A stretch of DNA of 64,000 bases, taken from NCBI GenBank assembly GCA_041694155.1, contig JASMTS010000006.1:124001-188000 (forward strand), given 5' to 3'. The DNA is from JAAZVM01 sp041694155 (GTDB taxonomy: Bacteria; Patescibacteriota; Gracilibacteria; BD1-5; UBA6164). The notes beneath the pieces were generated by a model. That model searched no databases and was not told the DNA's origin. It was given only the letters and a program-made list of their open reading frames with translations. Shown piece by piece: positions 17,583-29,042 of this stretch. Position 1 is the first letter of the stretch; each line of letters opens with the position of its first letter. The position numbers were made by a program, and so were the translations under genes.

Positions 17583-19477
17583 ACTGAATAATCTGAGATA
17601 TTAAAGATAAAGAAAATATTTTAAAACAAATGAATAAATCAATTCATCATAGATGACCAGATGATGAGTGATTTTTTATTGATGAAAAAGTAGGATTAGC
17701 ACAAGTAAGACTTTCTATACTTGACTTATCAGATGCTGGTCATCAATCAATGTTTTATGAAAAAAAATTATGAGCTAGTAGTGATAAATATAAAAAAGAA
17801 AATATAAACAAATCAAAATATTCAATAACATATAATTGAGAAATATATAATTTTAAAGATATAAAAAAAGAATTAGAAGGTCTTTGATATATATTCACTA
17901 CAAAAACAGATACTGAAGTAATCCTTTCTAGTTATCAAGAGTGGTGAGAAGAATGTGTAAAAAGATTTAATGGTATGTGGGCTTTTTGTATTTATGATAA
18001 AGTAAAAAATACTCTTTTTTGTTCTAGGGATAGGATGTGAAAAAAGCCTTTTTATTATTATAAAGATGATGAACAGTTTATATTTTCATCAGAAATACTT
18101 TGAATACTAGATTCTTGATTAGTTGAAAGAGAGTTAGATTTAGATATATTACCTGAATTTTTAAGTTTTCACTATACTCCTTGAGAAAAAAGTTTAGTTA
18201 AAGATATTTTTAAACTTCCTGCTTGAAATAATATTATCTTTGATCTAGAAAAAAATACTTTTGAAATAAAAAAATACTGGGATATAGAAAATGATGAAGT
18301 GAAATATAATAATTTTGAAAGTGCTAAAAATTATTTAGATGATACTTTAAATGATGCAGTAAAAATAAGAACTGAAAACTCTGATGTACCTGTTTGAACT
18401 TTTTTATCTTGATGACTTGATAGTAGTCTAACAAGTGCTTTATTTAAAAAATATTATACTTGAAAAGATTTCCATACTTTCAATGTAGTTTGGGAAGATA
18501 ATATAAAAAATGAATCAGAATTTGCTGAAGTAGTTTCAAAGCATATTTGAAGTAATCATCATAAATTTAAAGTAACTTGAAAAGATGTATTAGAAAATCT
18601 TGAAAATCTACAAAGGCATTATAGTGACCCTATATCTGAAGCTTGATTTATACCAAATTATTTTGTAAGTAAATATGCAAAAGATTATGTAAAGGTTGTG
18701 CTTACTTGAGATGGTGCTGATGAAGTTTTTGCTTGATATGGTTATTATAATTTTTTACAAAAATTTTGGAATATATGACAAATACCTTGAGTTAAGTTTA
18801 TTTCTAAAATACTTTGAGATATTTTACCAACTTCAAAATACCAAAAGTGATTTGAATTTTTATCAAATGCAAAAATAGAAAATTTTGATAAATTTTTTGG
18901 TTTTACAATAAGTAATTTTTCAAAAAAAGAATTAAATAATTTATTAACAAATAAATTTAATAAAAAAGAAAATTGTTTAAAAGAAATCAAAAAAACAATT
19001 AAAAATTTTGATAGCTTTTTAAGTCAGTTGCAATATACAGATCAAAAAGTATTGCTTGAAAATTGCTATAATCTAAAACCTGATAATGCTCTTATGTGAA
19101 ATTCTCTTGAATGAAGAGCTCCTTTGCAAGATTATAGATTGGTAGAATTTTGATTTCAAATTCCTGATAGCTTTAAGATAAAATCTTGAAAAGAAAAATA
19201 TATACTTACAGAAGTTTGAAAAACATATCTACCTAAAGAGATATTTGAAAGAAAAAAACAAGGTTATTGAGTGCCAATATATGAGTGGATAAATAATGAA
19301 CTCAAAGAAATAGTTTTTGAAAAACTAGAAAATTCTATTTTAGTAGAAAAGTGATACTTTAACAAAAATCAAGTAGATTTTTACCTAAAAAATATAGATA
19401 AAAAATATTTTTCTACAAGAATATGGACACTATTTAGTTTAGAATTATTTATAGAAATTTATAATTTAAATATATAG
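17570..19477 (+). CDS. asnB: Asparagine synthase (glutamine-hydrolysing)
   Basis: 635 residues. The chain starts M-C-G-I-N-G, which places the catalytic cysteine at position 2 and fixes the start at 17570 inside the end of the previous gene. The class II glutaminase domain has H-H-R-G-P-D, Y-N-G-E-I-Y-N and S-R-D-R-x-G-K-K-P. The synthetase domain has the PP-loop S-G-G-L-D-S-S near residue 280 and T-G-D-G-A-D-E. Homologues in polysaccharide loci often amidate sugar carboxyl groups rather than make free asparagine. That role fits here because two dehydrogenases making uronic acids are nearby, but it is inferred. The next gene starts directly after the stop. Confidence 0.92.
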
Positions 19478-20614
19478 ATGAAAAATATATTATTTGTAAT
19501 ATCATCACTTAAATCTTGATGATGAGCAGAAAAAGTCTGTTCTACTATATGATCAAAACTACAAGAAAAATGATATAATATACATTTTCTCACTTTTTAT
19601 GATTCAGAAAATTTATATGATTTTAAATGAAAATATTTTTCACTAGATGAAAGTATATCATCAAATATTATAGTAAACATCTATAAACTTTTTAAAAGAG
19701 CTTATAACATAAAAAAATATTGCAAACAAAACAATATAGAAAATTCTATATCTTTTATGGAAGAAGCAAACTTTTCAAATATAATTAGTAAGGTATTATT
19801 CAAAAATAATTCAAAAATTTTTGTATCAATAAGACAGTCAGTAGATGCTTGGTGAAAATTATATAAGTTTTTAATAAAAAAACTATATAACTTTTCAGAT
19901 AAGATAATAACAATAGTAAAAGAAGAAAAAGAAAATCTTATAAAAAACTATAATATCAAAAAAGAAAAAATAGAAGTTATTTATAACCCAATAGATATAG
20001 AAAAAATTAATAATCTAAAAAAAGAAGACCTATGAGAAGATAAAGAATTATTTGAAAACAATAAATTTACTTTTATAAATATATGAAGATTATCATACCC
20101 AAAAAATCAAGAATTACTTATAAAGGTTTTTAAAAAATTTAATGAAAAATATGATAATACTCAGTTAATTATACTTTGAGATTGAGAATTAAGAAGTGAT
20201 TTAGAAAAAAAAATTTGAGATAATAAAAATATACATTTACTTTGAAAAAAGCAAAATCCTTATAAATATTTGTATAATTCTGATGTTTTCTTGTTTACTT
20301 CTAGGTATGAATGAATGCCTTGAGTATTACTTGAATCTTTAGCTTGTTGACTTCCTATTATATCTACTGATTGTATTACTGGACCAAAAGAGATATTAAA
20401 AAAAGAAGTAAAAAGCTTTGAAGAAGTAAAAGATATAAGTTTGGAAGAATATGGTATTTTAACTCCTGTTTATAATGAACAAAAGGTATTTGAAGCTATA
20501 GAAAAGATATATTTAGAAAAAAACTTGAGAGAAAAATATCAAAAAAAATCTTTAGAAAAATCTAAAGACTTTAATATAGAAAGTATTATAAATGAGTGGG
20601 AAAGTATTTTATAA
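19478..20614 (+). CDS. GT4 glycosyltransferase
   Basis: 378 residues and the last gene of the plus operon, starting on the base after the asnB stop. The N-terminus S-L-K-S-G-G-G-A-E-K-V is the standard family 4 glycine-rich loop. The C-terminal domain has I-N-I-G-R-L-S-Y-P-K-N-Q, I-L-G-D-G-E-L, H-L-L-G-K-K-Q-N-P and S-R-Y-E-G-M-P-G-V-L-L-E-S-L-A-C-G with both E-x7-E acids. It resembles GalNAc or galactose transferases of O-antigen clusters. Its end overlaps the converging minus-strand GT4 by 6 bases. Confidence 0.9.
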
Positions 20615-21712
20615 TTTTTCTATTATATTGATTAATTTTTGTCACTCTATATCTCTAGAGTGATTTTTATATACATAATTTATGGCATTAGAAGAAAATT
20701 TATTCCATAAACCTTGTTTAATTATTTCATTTAATTTATTATTCATTTCTTCCATATCTCAATTACAAACATATCATAAATTATTTTTTGTAATAAATTC
20801 TGAAGGATTGACTCTTAGACTTAATATAGGAGTTCATCAAAGACAGGATTGGATATATGTATTTGGAAATCATTCATAATCTGATGTTCAGACAAAACAT
20901 AGTACATTATTATAATATTCTTGTATTTCATTAAAAGGAACTTTTTCTATAAATTCTAAATTATTTAATTTATTAGCCTTATCTTTAATTAAATTAAATA
21001 AATCCTCTTTTCACTTTTTTCTAGGTGAGATCATTAAAAAGTTTTTATCTGGATTTTTTTCAACTAAATCTATAAACAATTCTGGTCTTTTCCATGTTTC
21101 ACATCTAGCAACCCATAATATATAATTCCTTTTATTATATTCCTTTATTATATTTTTTTCTATTTTATAAAAATTATGAATTATTTCTGAATTTATTTTG
21201 TGATTCTCTTTTAACATTATCTGATTTTCAATATTTTGAGTAATTATTTTATTAGTATTTAAAAGTCAGTATCTATAAAGTTTTCAAAATATTCAATTAT
21301 TTTTAATAAAATCTCAATTACAATCTTGATCATGAGCTGTTCTGAAAATAGTATTTTTTCTAAAAAGTTTTGAATAAAAAACTCCTATTGCTAAATAATG
21401 TCATGCTGTTTTAAAGAATAAAATATTTGGATTAAGTTTTGCAAGTAAAAAAAATATTTTAATTATATTTCATACACCTTTAAGTATTCAGCTATTTCAA
21501 GACTTTATGGATTTTATAAGTTGTACTCAATTGATATATTCAGTATTTTTTTGTCAAAAATCTCAAACTATAACAGACACCTTATATCATTCGGATGCTA
21601 AAAAAGTTGATATATTATAAATATCAACTTCTCATCATCATATAGGAGCTTTTTTGTTTCTGGGATTAAATATTGAGTATGAGTTAAGTCAGAAAATTGT
21701 TATATTTTTCAT
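20609..21712 (-). CDS. GT4 glycosyltransferase
   Basis: 367 residues, last gene of the minus-strand polysaccharide operon. The N-terminus has R-N-K-K-A-P-I-G-G-G-E-V-D-I-Y. The C-terminal domain has L-W-V-A-R-C-E-T-W-K-R-P-E and the donor-site pattern G-T-S-D-Y-E-G-F-P-N-T-Y-I-Q-S, in which the second acid of E-x7-E is replaced by Q-S. Start at the ATG giving the complete glycine-rich loop. It is separated from the methyltransferase by 75 bases and collides with the plus operon at its 3 prime end. Confidence 0.86.
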
Positions 21713-21787
21713 TATTTTTTGTTTTTAAGTACTAAACAATAATCACTTGAATAATTCGAAACAAAATTATCATGGATTTTTCTAAAT

Positions 21788-22483
21788 TTATTTTTTTAAT
21801 ACTATAAAGTAGGTATTTCAATCCAAATGTCATTTAACTTTTGTTAGAATTTTTCTCAAAAAATATTCCATTTTTCAAAAAATATTTAAATTTCAATTTT
21901 TTATTATTTCACTTTTTAAATACATAATATTAAAATCTTTAAATTTAGATTTAATTTTTTCTTCATCCCAATATTGTTTATGTCACCATTTATGAAAAAC
22001 TTCTCAGCAATTAGGGCAAGAACATTCATTATTTTTTAACTTTTCCTTAGCAGGAAAAGTTAAAAAAGCATATCATCATTCTTTAAGAATTCTATATATT
22101 TCAGATATAGCTATATCTAATTGATCATCATTCATATGTTCTAAAACTTCTGAAGCAATAAATCAATCTAAAATATTATTGCCAAAATTAAACTTTCAAC
22201 TATCATCTCATAAAACAAAATTTATATCATTGTTATTCCATTGTTTTTTAGTTGCCTCAATATTTTTTTCTGATAAATCTTGTCAGTAAACATTATATCA
22301 ATTATTTGATAATTTATTTAATAAATATCAATCTCAAAATCATATTTCTAGAGTTTTAGATCATTTTTTCAATAATCTATTAATTTGTTTATAAATTAAG
22401 TCTTGTCTTGGATATCAAGCTTTTAAGTGATTTCTATTATCTGTTTGATGATAATCCCATAGATTTTTATCTGTATTATTCAT
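21788..22483 (-). CDS. SAM-dependent methyltransferase with Cys/His motif
   Basis: 231 residues, class I Rossmann methyltransferase. The SAM motif L-E-I-G-F-G-I-G-Y-L is near residue 43, followed by V-Y-G-Q-D-L-S and E-V-L-E-H-M. The tail contains C-S-C-P-N-C-G-E-V-F-H-K-W-G-H. I recall this zinc-ribbon-like loop from sugar methyltransferases of O-antigen loci. Probable role: methylation of a polysaccharide sugar or its terminus. Its start codon overlaps the stop of the upstream GT2 by one base (TAATG). Confidence 0.84.
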
Positions 22484-23418
22484 TATTTATGAAGTTTATT
22501 AATTAAAATGTTATTTATTTTTATTCAGTATGGTAATAAACTTAATATATATAAAACTATTCTCTTAAAATCAATTTTATATCTTATTCAATATATAAAG
22601 TATTTTATACTTTTTATTCTTTCTTTATCTAAAGCATACATTCTTGCTAATACAAAATAAATTATTCATAATTGATCTGTATTATACTTTTTAAAATCTT
22701 CTCAAAAGTTTTTTAGTAATAATTCATTTATTTTTATATTATTTAATATTCTTTTTTTATCCAGTTCTCATCTTATCAAAGATATATTATCTTGGTAATA
22801 AATTCTTATAGTAGTAGTAGTAGTATATACATTTGTTTGTTTGTATAATGATAGCCATAATAATCACTCTCATCAGTTCACTTCTTCATTAAATCTATTT
22901 TTTTTATTTGAGAATATAGATAAATTAATAGTAGAAGCTCATTCTCATTTTAAATATTTTCAAGATATCATTTCCTCAAATCATAAAAATTTTTTAGCTT
23001 CTTTTACAAAACAAGTTTCCTTTCAGTATTGATTTATTGCTTTGAAAGATATTATTTTTGCTTTATCTATATTTACTTCTTTTATTTTTAATAAAATTTT
23101 ATTAAAAGTATTTTCAACTAATTTATCATCACTATCAAGGAAAATAACCCAATCATTTTCAATATGTTTACTATTTTCTAAAGCTTCTTCTATTCACATA
23201 TTTCTAGCACTTCAGACTCATCAATTTTCTTTGTAAGTATAAGTTATTTTTCATTTATATTCTTCTAGATAAGGTTTTAATATTTCTTTTGTATTGTCAC
23301 TAGATCCATCATCTATTATATAAATATGAAAATCTTTGTGTTTTTGATTGAGTACAGATTTTATAGATCTAATTATAGTTTTTTTTCTGTTGTAAGTAGG
23401 GATTATTATATGGAACAT
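22483..23418 (-). CDS. GT2 glycosyltransferase
   Basis: 311 residues with a normal GT2 start: F-H-I-I-I-P-T-Y-N-R, I-I-D-D-G-S-S-D-N-T, N-G-G-V-G-S-A-R-N-M-G and the F-L-D-S-D-D metal motif near residue 90. The C-terminal part is variable and contains a run of five threonines encoded by an (AGT)5 repeat on the plus strand at 22810-22824. The gene begins 1 base after the flippase stop and ends overlapping the methyltransferase start, consistent with one operon. Confidence 0.88.
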
Positions 23419-23419
23419 T

Positions 23420-24958
23420 TTATTTTTTATTTTTCAAAATTAAAATTTCATTTTTAAGTATTCTTATATCTTTATAATTAAATATTGCAATAATTCAATA
23501 ATATAATATTCATAATATAACTAAATATAGTAAATTTATATATCTATACTGATTTTCAAGTATAAAAATTTCTTTTGATATAAAATATAAACTTATTCAT
23601 AAAATTATAAAAAGTAAGAAATTTTTAATAAAATACTTTCAATCAAAATTTATTTTTACTTTTTTGTCTATAAGTGTAAAAGATAATATAAACATAAAAA
23701 ACCATCAGGCTATAGTTGAGAATATTGCTCAAACTATTCAAATATAGTTTATTAAAATAATGTTTAATATAACATTTATTATAGCTGTAAAAAATATTAT
23801 TTTTGTAATATATTTAACTTCTCACCATGCTTGTAATATAGGTATATTTATATTTAAAAGTATATTAAACATAATAAAAATACCTGAAAACATTAAAAGA
23901 CTTCAAGAATAAGTAAATTTATCACTAAATAAAACTGTAGCTATCACTCATCACATCACCATCAAAAATATACCAAAACTCAAGGAAAAAACAGAAAAAT
24001 ACTTATAAAAAAAGTTTTGTAATAATTCTATCTTTTTATAATTTTTCTTACTTATAAATTCTGTAGCAATAGGCATAAGTAAAGCTGATAATATAGGAGC
24101 TATAACTATACTTACAAGCTGTAATAAACTCAAATAATTACTATAATATCAAGCTGACTCAGTTCAAAGCATATACACTATCATTTGTTGATCTATCTGT
24201 CCAAGCACTACCCCTGCATTTGCTGTCAAAAATATCCAAAAAGCATAACTGCTATACTCTTTCAACATACCTTTATCATATTCTATCTTTCCAGTTCCAA
24301 ATACTTCTTTTTTATACTTACTGTAAAATATAATACTTCATATAAGTATAGATACAAATAGTCAAGATACCCAAGCTATAGCATAATAATAAACATTATT
24401 AAAATCTCATAAAAAGAAAAATATAGAAAATAATGCTATAGACCACATTTTTATAAATTCAAGGAGTTTATCTTGAAACACATCTTGAAAAGAATTGTAT
24501 ATAGTAGATATTACTTGATATAAGTTTATCCCCAAGAAATATAAGCAAAATATCTTTAAAATATGTACTGCACTTTCATCTTGAAAATAATGCATTGCTA
24601 GAAAATCAGCTCAAAAAAACAATACACTTGCTATCAAAATTCAAGTTAATATCTGAATTCACAAACTAAAAAATATAGCAGTTTTGAAATTGTTATACTG
24701 CTTATTTATCCAGTATTTAGGTAGGAAATATCTTAATGATTGAGTAAGTCAAAGATCATTATAAACTGATATTAAACTTATAAAACTTATAATACTGTAT
24801 AATAATCATATATCAGAAACTGATAAATTATTTGAAACTATAACTCTTACTATGTAACCAGTAGGAGCTATCAAAAAAGTAAAAAGATACAACCAAAATC
24901 ATTTTTTGACGAGTTTTTCAGCAAGTGTTTCTTCTTTGAAAAGTTCATTATTTTTCAT
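23420..24958 (-). CDS. Wzx-like polysaccharide flippase
   Basis: 512 residues, about 12-14 membrane segments, MOP superfamily. The N-terminal part K-K-G-F-W-L-Y-L-F-T-F-L-I-A-P-T-G-Y-I-V-R and the early Y-N-D-L-G-L-T-Q-S-L-R-Y-F-L-P-K motif identify a polysaccharide transporter of the Wzx/RfbX kind, moving lipid-linked repeat units across the membrane. The gene at 31620-33131 is a clear paralogue with the same motifs. The first 11 bases overlap the end of the upstream dehydrogenase. Confidence 0.88.
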
Positions 24959-26366
24959 TTATATTTGATTTTTTAGGTAAATTTTTGTATATATTTTTTA
25001 TGTATCATCTCATAAGATTTAAAACTAAACCTATTAGAATGAAATTATGTAAAAATCAATATTTTTTTATTTTTTCCTACAAACTCTTATAATTTTTAAA
25101 TCAATCATTTCTAAATTTTCCTTTTACATCAAATATAACTCAATTTTCTTTTAATAATGAATCAAATGAAAAATTATCAAATTGATTATGGTCTACTGTA
25201 TAAACTACTCAGTCATAGTTATCTCATATAGTATCTATAATTTCACTTTTTTCTAAATTTAGTTCTTTTATAGTATGATTGTCTAAACTTTTATGGTAAG
25301 GGTCATATCCATATATGTTAATTCAAAATTCTTTTAGCTCTTTTATCAAGTCTGCAACTTTAGAATTTCTAAAATCAGGAGTATTTTCTTTAAAAGTTAA
25401 TCACATGATAAGTATATTTGCTCAATCAACTTTATTTCAAGCTTTTATAAGTTGTTTTACTACTTGATTTGCAATAAACATTCACATATTATCATTTATC
25501 CTTCTACCAGCTGTTATAACTTCAGGGTGATATCCAAGTTCTTCTGCCTTTTGTACTAGATAATAAGGATCTACTCATATACAATGACCTCATACAAGTC
25601 ATGGAGTAAATTTTAGAAAATTCCATTTTGTTCAAGCTGACTCAAGTACATCAAAAGTATTTATTCAAATTTTATCAAAAATTAAGCTTAATTCATTTAT
25701 CAAAGCAATATTTATATCTCTTTGAGTATTTTCTATAACTTTTGCAGCTTCAGCTATTTTTATATTTGCTGCTTTGAAAGTTCAAGCTTTTATAACTTTT
25801 TTATAAGTTTTATCTATTATATCTAAAGCTTCTTCATCAGATCAAGAAACTACTTTAAGTATTTTTGTTACAGTATGTTCTTTATCTCAAGGATTTATCC
25901 TTTCAGGGCTATAACCAAGTTTAAAATCACTACCATATGTTAATCAAGAAATTTTTTCTATGATAGGTAAACAAATATCTTCAGTTACTCAAGGATAAAC
26001 TGTAGACTCATAAACTACTATAGAACCAGGTTTTATATATTTTGCTAGATTTTCAGTTGCTTTTATAACAGGTGTTAGGTCCGGTTTTTTATATTTATCT
26101 ATAGGAGTTGGAACTGTTACTATGAAAAAGTTATAATTTTCTAAATCTTGAGAGTTTGATGAATAATTAATTTTATTTAAATGTTTAGTTTCATCTCAAG
26201 TTATTTCATTTGTTGAATCAATTCAAGATTTTAATTCTTCTAGTCTTTTTTGGTTTATATCAAAACCTAGTATATCAAAGTTTTCTTTTGCAAAAGCATG
26301 TGCAAGTGGAAGTCATACATAACCAAGTCATACAATAGCAATTTTAGGATCAAAGTTTTTAAACAT
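24948..26366 (-). CDS. UDP-N-acetyl-sugar 6-dehydrogenase (WecC/WbpA/TviB family)
   Basis: 472 residues. It oxidises a UDP-sugar to the uronic acid. Visible features are V-G-L-G-Y-V-G-L-P-L (NAD site, residues 13-22), the T-V-P-T-P-I motif, V-Y-E-S-T-V-Y-P-G-V-T-E, E-A-A-K-V-I-E-N-T-Q-R-D-I-N-I-A-L-I-N-E, G-G-H-C-I-G-V-D-P-Y-Y-L with the catalytic cysteine, and G-L-T-F-K-E-N-T-P-D-F-R-N-S. The Q-R-D-I-N and G-H-C-I-G-V-D-P-Y versions distinguish it from UDP-glucose dehydrogenase and point to UDP-GlcNAc or UDP-ManNAc type substrates. The C-terminal tail of some 40 residues is longer than usual and overlaps the flippase start. Confidence 0.9.
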
Positions 26367-26375
26367 ATTTTTTTA

Positions 26376-27332
26376 TTATTTATAAAATGTATTATACCAA
26401 TCAATAAAATTTTTAACACCTTCTTCAATTGAAGTTTGAGCTTTCCATCAAAGTTTTTTATAAGTATGATCTACATCAGCCCAAGTAGCTGGCACATCTC
26501 AAGGTTGTATGTCCATATAGTTTTTTTGAGCTTTTTTTCAAAGTTCTTTTTCTATCAAACTTATCATAGTTTCAAGTTCTACAGTATTATGATTTCATAG
26601 ATTAAAAACTTCATAGTTAGATATTGTATCTAAAGATTTTATAACTCAATCTACTATATCATCTATATAAGTAAAATCTCTTTTCATCTTTCAATGATTA
26701 TAAACATCTATTTTTTCTCATTTAGATATCTTATTTGCAAATATAAACATTGCCATATCTGGCCTTCCATAAGGTCCATATACTGTAAAAAATCTAAGTC
26801 AAGTTGTAGGTAGATTGTATAGGTGAGAATAAGTATGAGCTATAAGTTCATTTGATTTTTTAGTTGCAGCATATAGTGATATAGGATGATCTACATTATC
26901 TTCAACAGAAAAAGGTATTTTTTCATTTTTTCAATAAACACTTGAAGAAGAAGCATATACAAAATTTTCAACTTTATATTCTTTTGAAAGTTCTATAATA
27001 TTGTGAAATCAAACTAAATTTGCTTGTATATATGCAAAAGGATTTTCTAAAGAATATCTTACTCCTGCTTGTGCAGCAAGATTACAAACTTTATCTATTT
27101 TATTTTCTTCAAATACTTTTTTTAGATCATCAAAATTTTCTAGTTTTCATTTATAGAATTTAAAATTTTCAAATTTTAGAAGCTCTTCTCTTCTAGCTAT
27201 TTTTAGATTTACATCATAATAGTCATTTTCTGAGTCAAATCAGATAATTTTAGTATTTCATTCTTTTAAAAGTCTTTTAGCTGTATGAAATCATATAAAT
27301 CAGCTAGTTCATGTTATTAGTATTGTTTTCAT
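26376..27332 (-). CDS. NAD-dependent UDP-sugar epimerase (UDP-glucuronate 4-epimerase-like)
   Basis: 318 residues, extended short-chain dehydrogenase. It has T-G-T-S-G-F-I-G (residues 7-14), N-L-A-A-Q-A-G-V-R-Y-S-L-E-N-P, S-S-S-S-V-Y-G, the catalytic S-L-Y-A-A-T-K-K, and L-R-F-F-T-V-Y-G-P-Y-G-R-P-D-M-A. The A-A-Q-A-G-V-R-Y-S and G-P-x-G-R-P-D-M-A patterns are those of UDP-glucuronate 4-epimerases (CapI type). It probably makes UDP-galacturonate from the product of the neighbouring ugd gene. It is transcribed 24 bases after ugd. Confidence 0.9.
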
Positions 27333-27356
27333 ATTTTTTTAATAAAATTATAATTA

Positions 27357-28670
27357 TTAACAACCGATCCCATAATATTCAAATCATAAATTTAATGCTT
27401 TTTGTTTAGGTATTATATTTTTACCATCAAAAATTGTATTGTCTTTTAGTTTTATATTTTCAAGATTCTCTTTTAATATTTTTTTATCTTCTATAGTTAT
27501 TATAAGGCTATTACATCATGTTATACACTCTTCAAATGTATTTGAATGAGTAATAGGTATAAAATTTTTAATTCATGTACTTAGAGAGTATGAATATTTT
27601 TCAAAATTTTCTCTTGCTTTTTTGTTATAATCAAAAACTCTAAGCATGGCTCATGCTTTTAGTAGTTCTTGTACTATTATTAGTGCTCTTGACTCTCTTA
27701 AGTCATCAGTATCAGGCTTGAATGCTAGTCATACAATTCCAAAGGTTTTTCAATGTAAATCATTTCAATATTTTTTAAATACTTTATCTAAAAAATAATT
27801 TACTTGTGTAGTATTTGTTTTATCAACATTTGTAATAATATCTGCATCAAGTCAATTTTCACCAAATTGATGAATAAGTGATTTTACATCTTTTGGGAAA
27901 CAGCTACCACCATATCATATTCAAGCATTCAAAAACTTGTTTCATACTCTTGGATCCATTCAAATAGCTGTCGCTACATCTCTTACATCTGCTCCTACAG
28001 AATCAGCTAGTCTTGCTACTTCATTGATAAAAGTTATTTTTGTTGCTAAAAAGCTATTTGCAGCATATTTTATTAGCTCCGCAGTTTGCCAGTCTGTTTT
28101 GAATATTTCTACTGAGTTTTTTTCAAAATTTGAATATATTTTTTCTAGTTTTTTGATGACATTTTTATCTTCATTTTTCTTAAAACCAAGTACTATTCTA
28201 TCAGGGTTATAAAAATCATGTATAGCAAGTCATTCTCTAAGGAACTCAGGATTTGATACTACAGGATTTGATTGTCATAATATATCATAGACCATTTCAT
28301 TTGTTCCGACTGGTACAGTAGATTTTACTACTACTATTTCATCTCAGTTAAGTATTTTACTCAAATCTTTGGAAGCTTGTTTTATATATGTTAGATCAGT
28401 TTTACCTGTATCATCTTGAGGAGTACCTACACAAAGAAAAACTACATCACAATTTTTTAGTGATGTTTTATCAGTGGTAAAATTTATATTTTTGTATGTT
28501 TTTTGTAAAAGTTCTTCTAGTCAGTTTTCATATATCGTAGGGATTCAGTTATTTAACTGATCAATTTTTTCTTGAAATATATCAACTGCTACTACATCAA
28601 GTCACAAATCACTAAGTCCAACTGCTTGTATCAGTCATACATAACCCGTACCGATTACACCTATTTTCAT
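27357..28670 (-). CDS. ugd: UDP-glucose 6-dehydrogenase
   Basis: 437 residues. It oxidises UDP-glucose to UDP-glucuronate. It contains G-T-G-Y-V-G-L (NAD site), C-V-G-T-P, V-V-K-S-T-V-P-V-G-T, N-P-E-F-L-R-E-G with D-F-Y-N-P-D-R-I-V-L-G, K-Y-A-A-N-S-F-L-A-T-K-I-T-F-I-N-E, the catalytic G-G-S-C-F-P-K-D and F-K-P-D-T-D-D-L-R-E-S. This is the complete family set. It is the first gene of the seven-gene minus-strand operon that runs to 20609. The upstream region 28671-28810 presumably holds its promoter. Confidence 0.95.
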
Positions 28671-28773
28671 ATTTATATTTTTTAATCAAATTATTATAAT
28701 ATATCCAATATAATAAAAAATAATCTATTAACAATAATAATATTATTTTTTTGTTAAAAAATTAATATAAATT

Positions 28774-28805
28774 TTGACATAATTATAAAATTAATATAAT
28801 ATAAT
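28774..28805 (+). promoter_or_regulatory. Promoter of a candidate small RNA
   Basis: Perfect -35 TTGACA (28774-28779) and two overlapping TATAAT -10 candidates (28795-28800, 28800-28805), with spacers of 15 or 20. The best-matching hexamers seen in the window. Confidence 0.55.
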
Positions 28806-28807
28806 TA

Positions 28808-28866
28808 CATCAAGACGAGAAGTGCCCCGAAAAGTGTTAGTGCTTTAGGAAGCTTCTCTTTTTTTA
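28808..28866 (+). ncRNA. Candidate terminator-ended small RNA
   Basis: About 55 bases, clearly richer in G and C than the surrounding intergenic DNA. An outer stem GAGAAG (28817-28822) pairs with CTTCTC (28853-28858) and runs into T7. An inner stem GAAAAGTG / TGCTTTA closes a TTAG loop with G-U pairs, and a CCCC run faces AGGA. A strong promoter sits just upstream. The next gene has its own promoter (28971-29001), so this does not look like a mere leader. No known riboswitch motif was recognised. The stretch 28671-29042 has no protein gene. Confidence 0.5.
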
Positions 28867-28970
28867 TGCTCAATTTTTGTTTTGATATTACTTAAATAAT
28901 CCTTAAATTTTATATCTATTGATTTATATAAGCTTGAAGTATATTTTTTATTGTTAATCAACAAAAAAAA

Positions 28971-29001
28971 TGTCACTTTTATTTAACTTTTTCGTTATAA
29001 T
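28971..29001 (+). promoter_or_regulatory. Shared-type promoter of first Kazal gene
   Basis: TGTCAC (28971-28976), 19 bases, then TATAAT (28996-29001) preceded by CGT. The same arrangement with identical spacing occurs before the second Kazal gene. Confidence 0.55.
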
Positions 29002-29042
29002 TATTACAATATTATTATAATTATTTTTTAACTCTATTTGTT

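Noticed and set aside
28808..28866. Attenuator leader of the Kazal gene
   Set aside because: A separate promoter (28971-29001) lies between this hairpin and the Kazal gene, so an independent RNA is more likely; leader function is not fully excluded.
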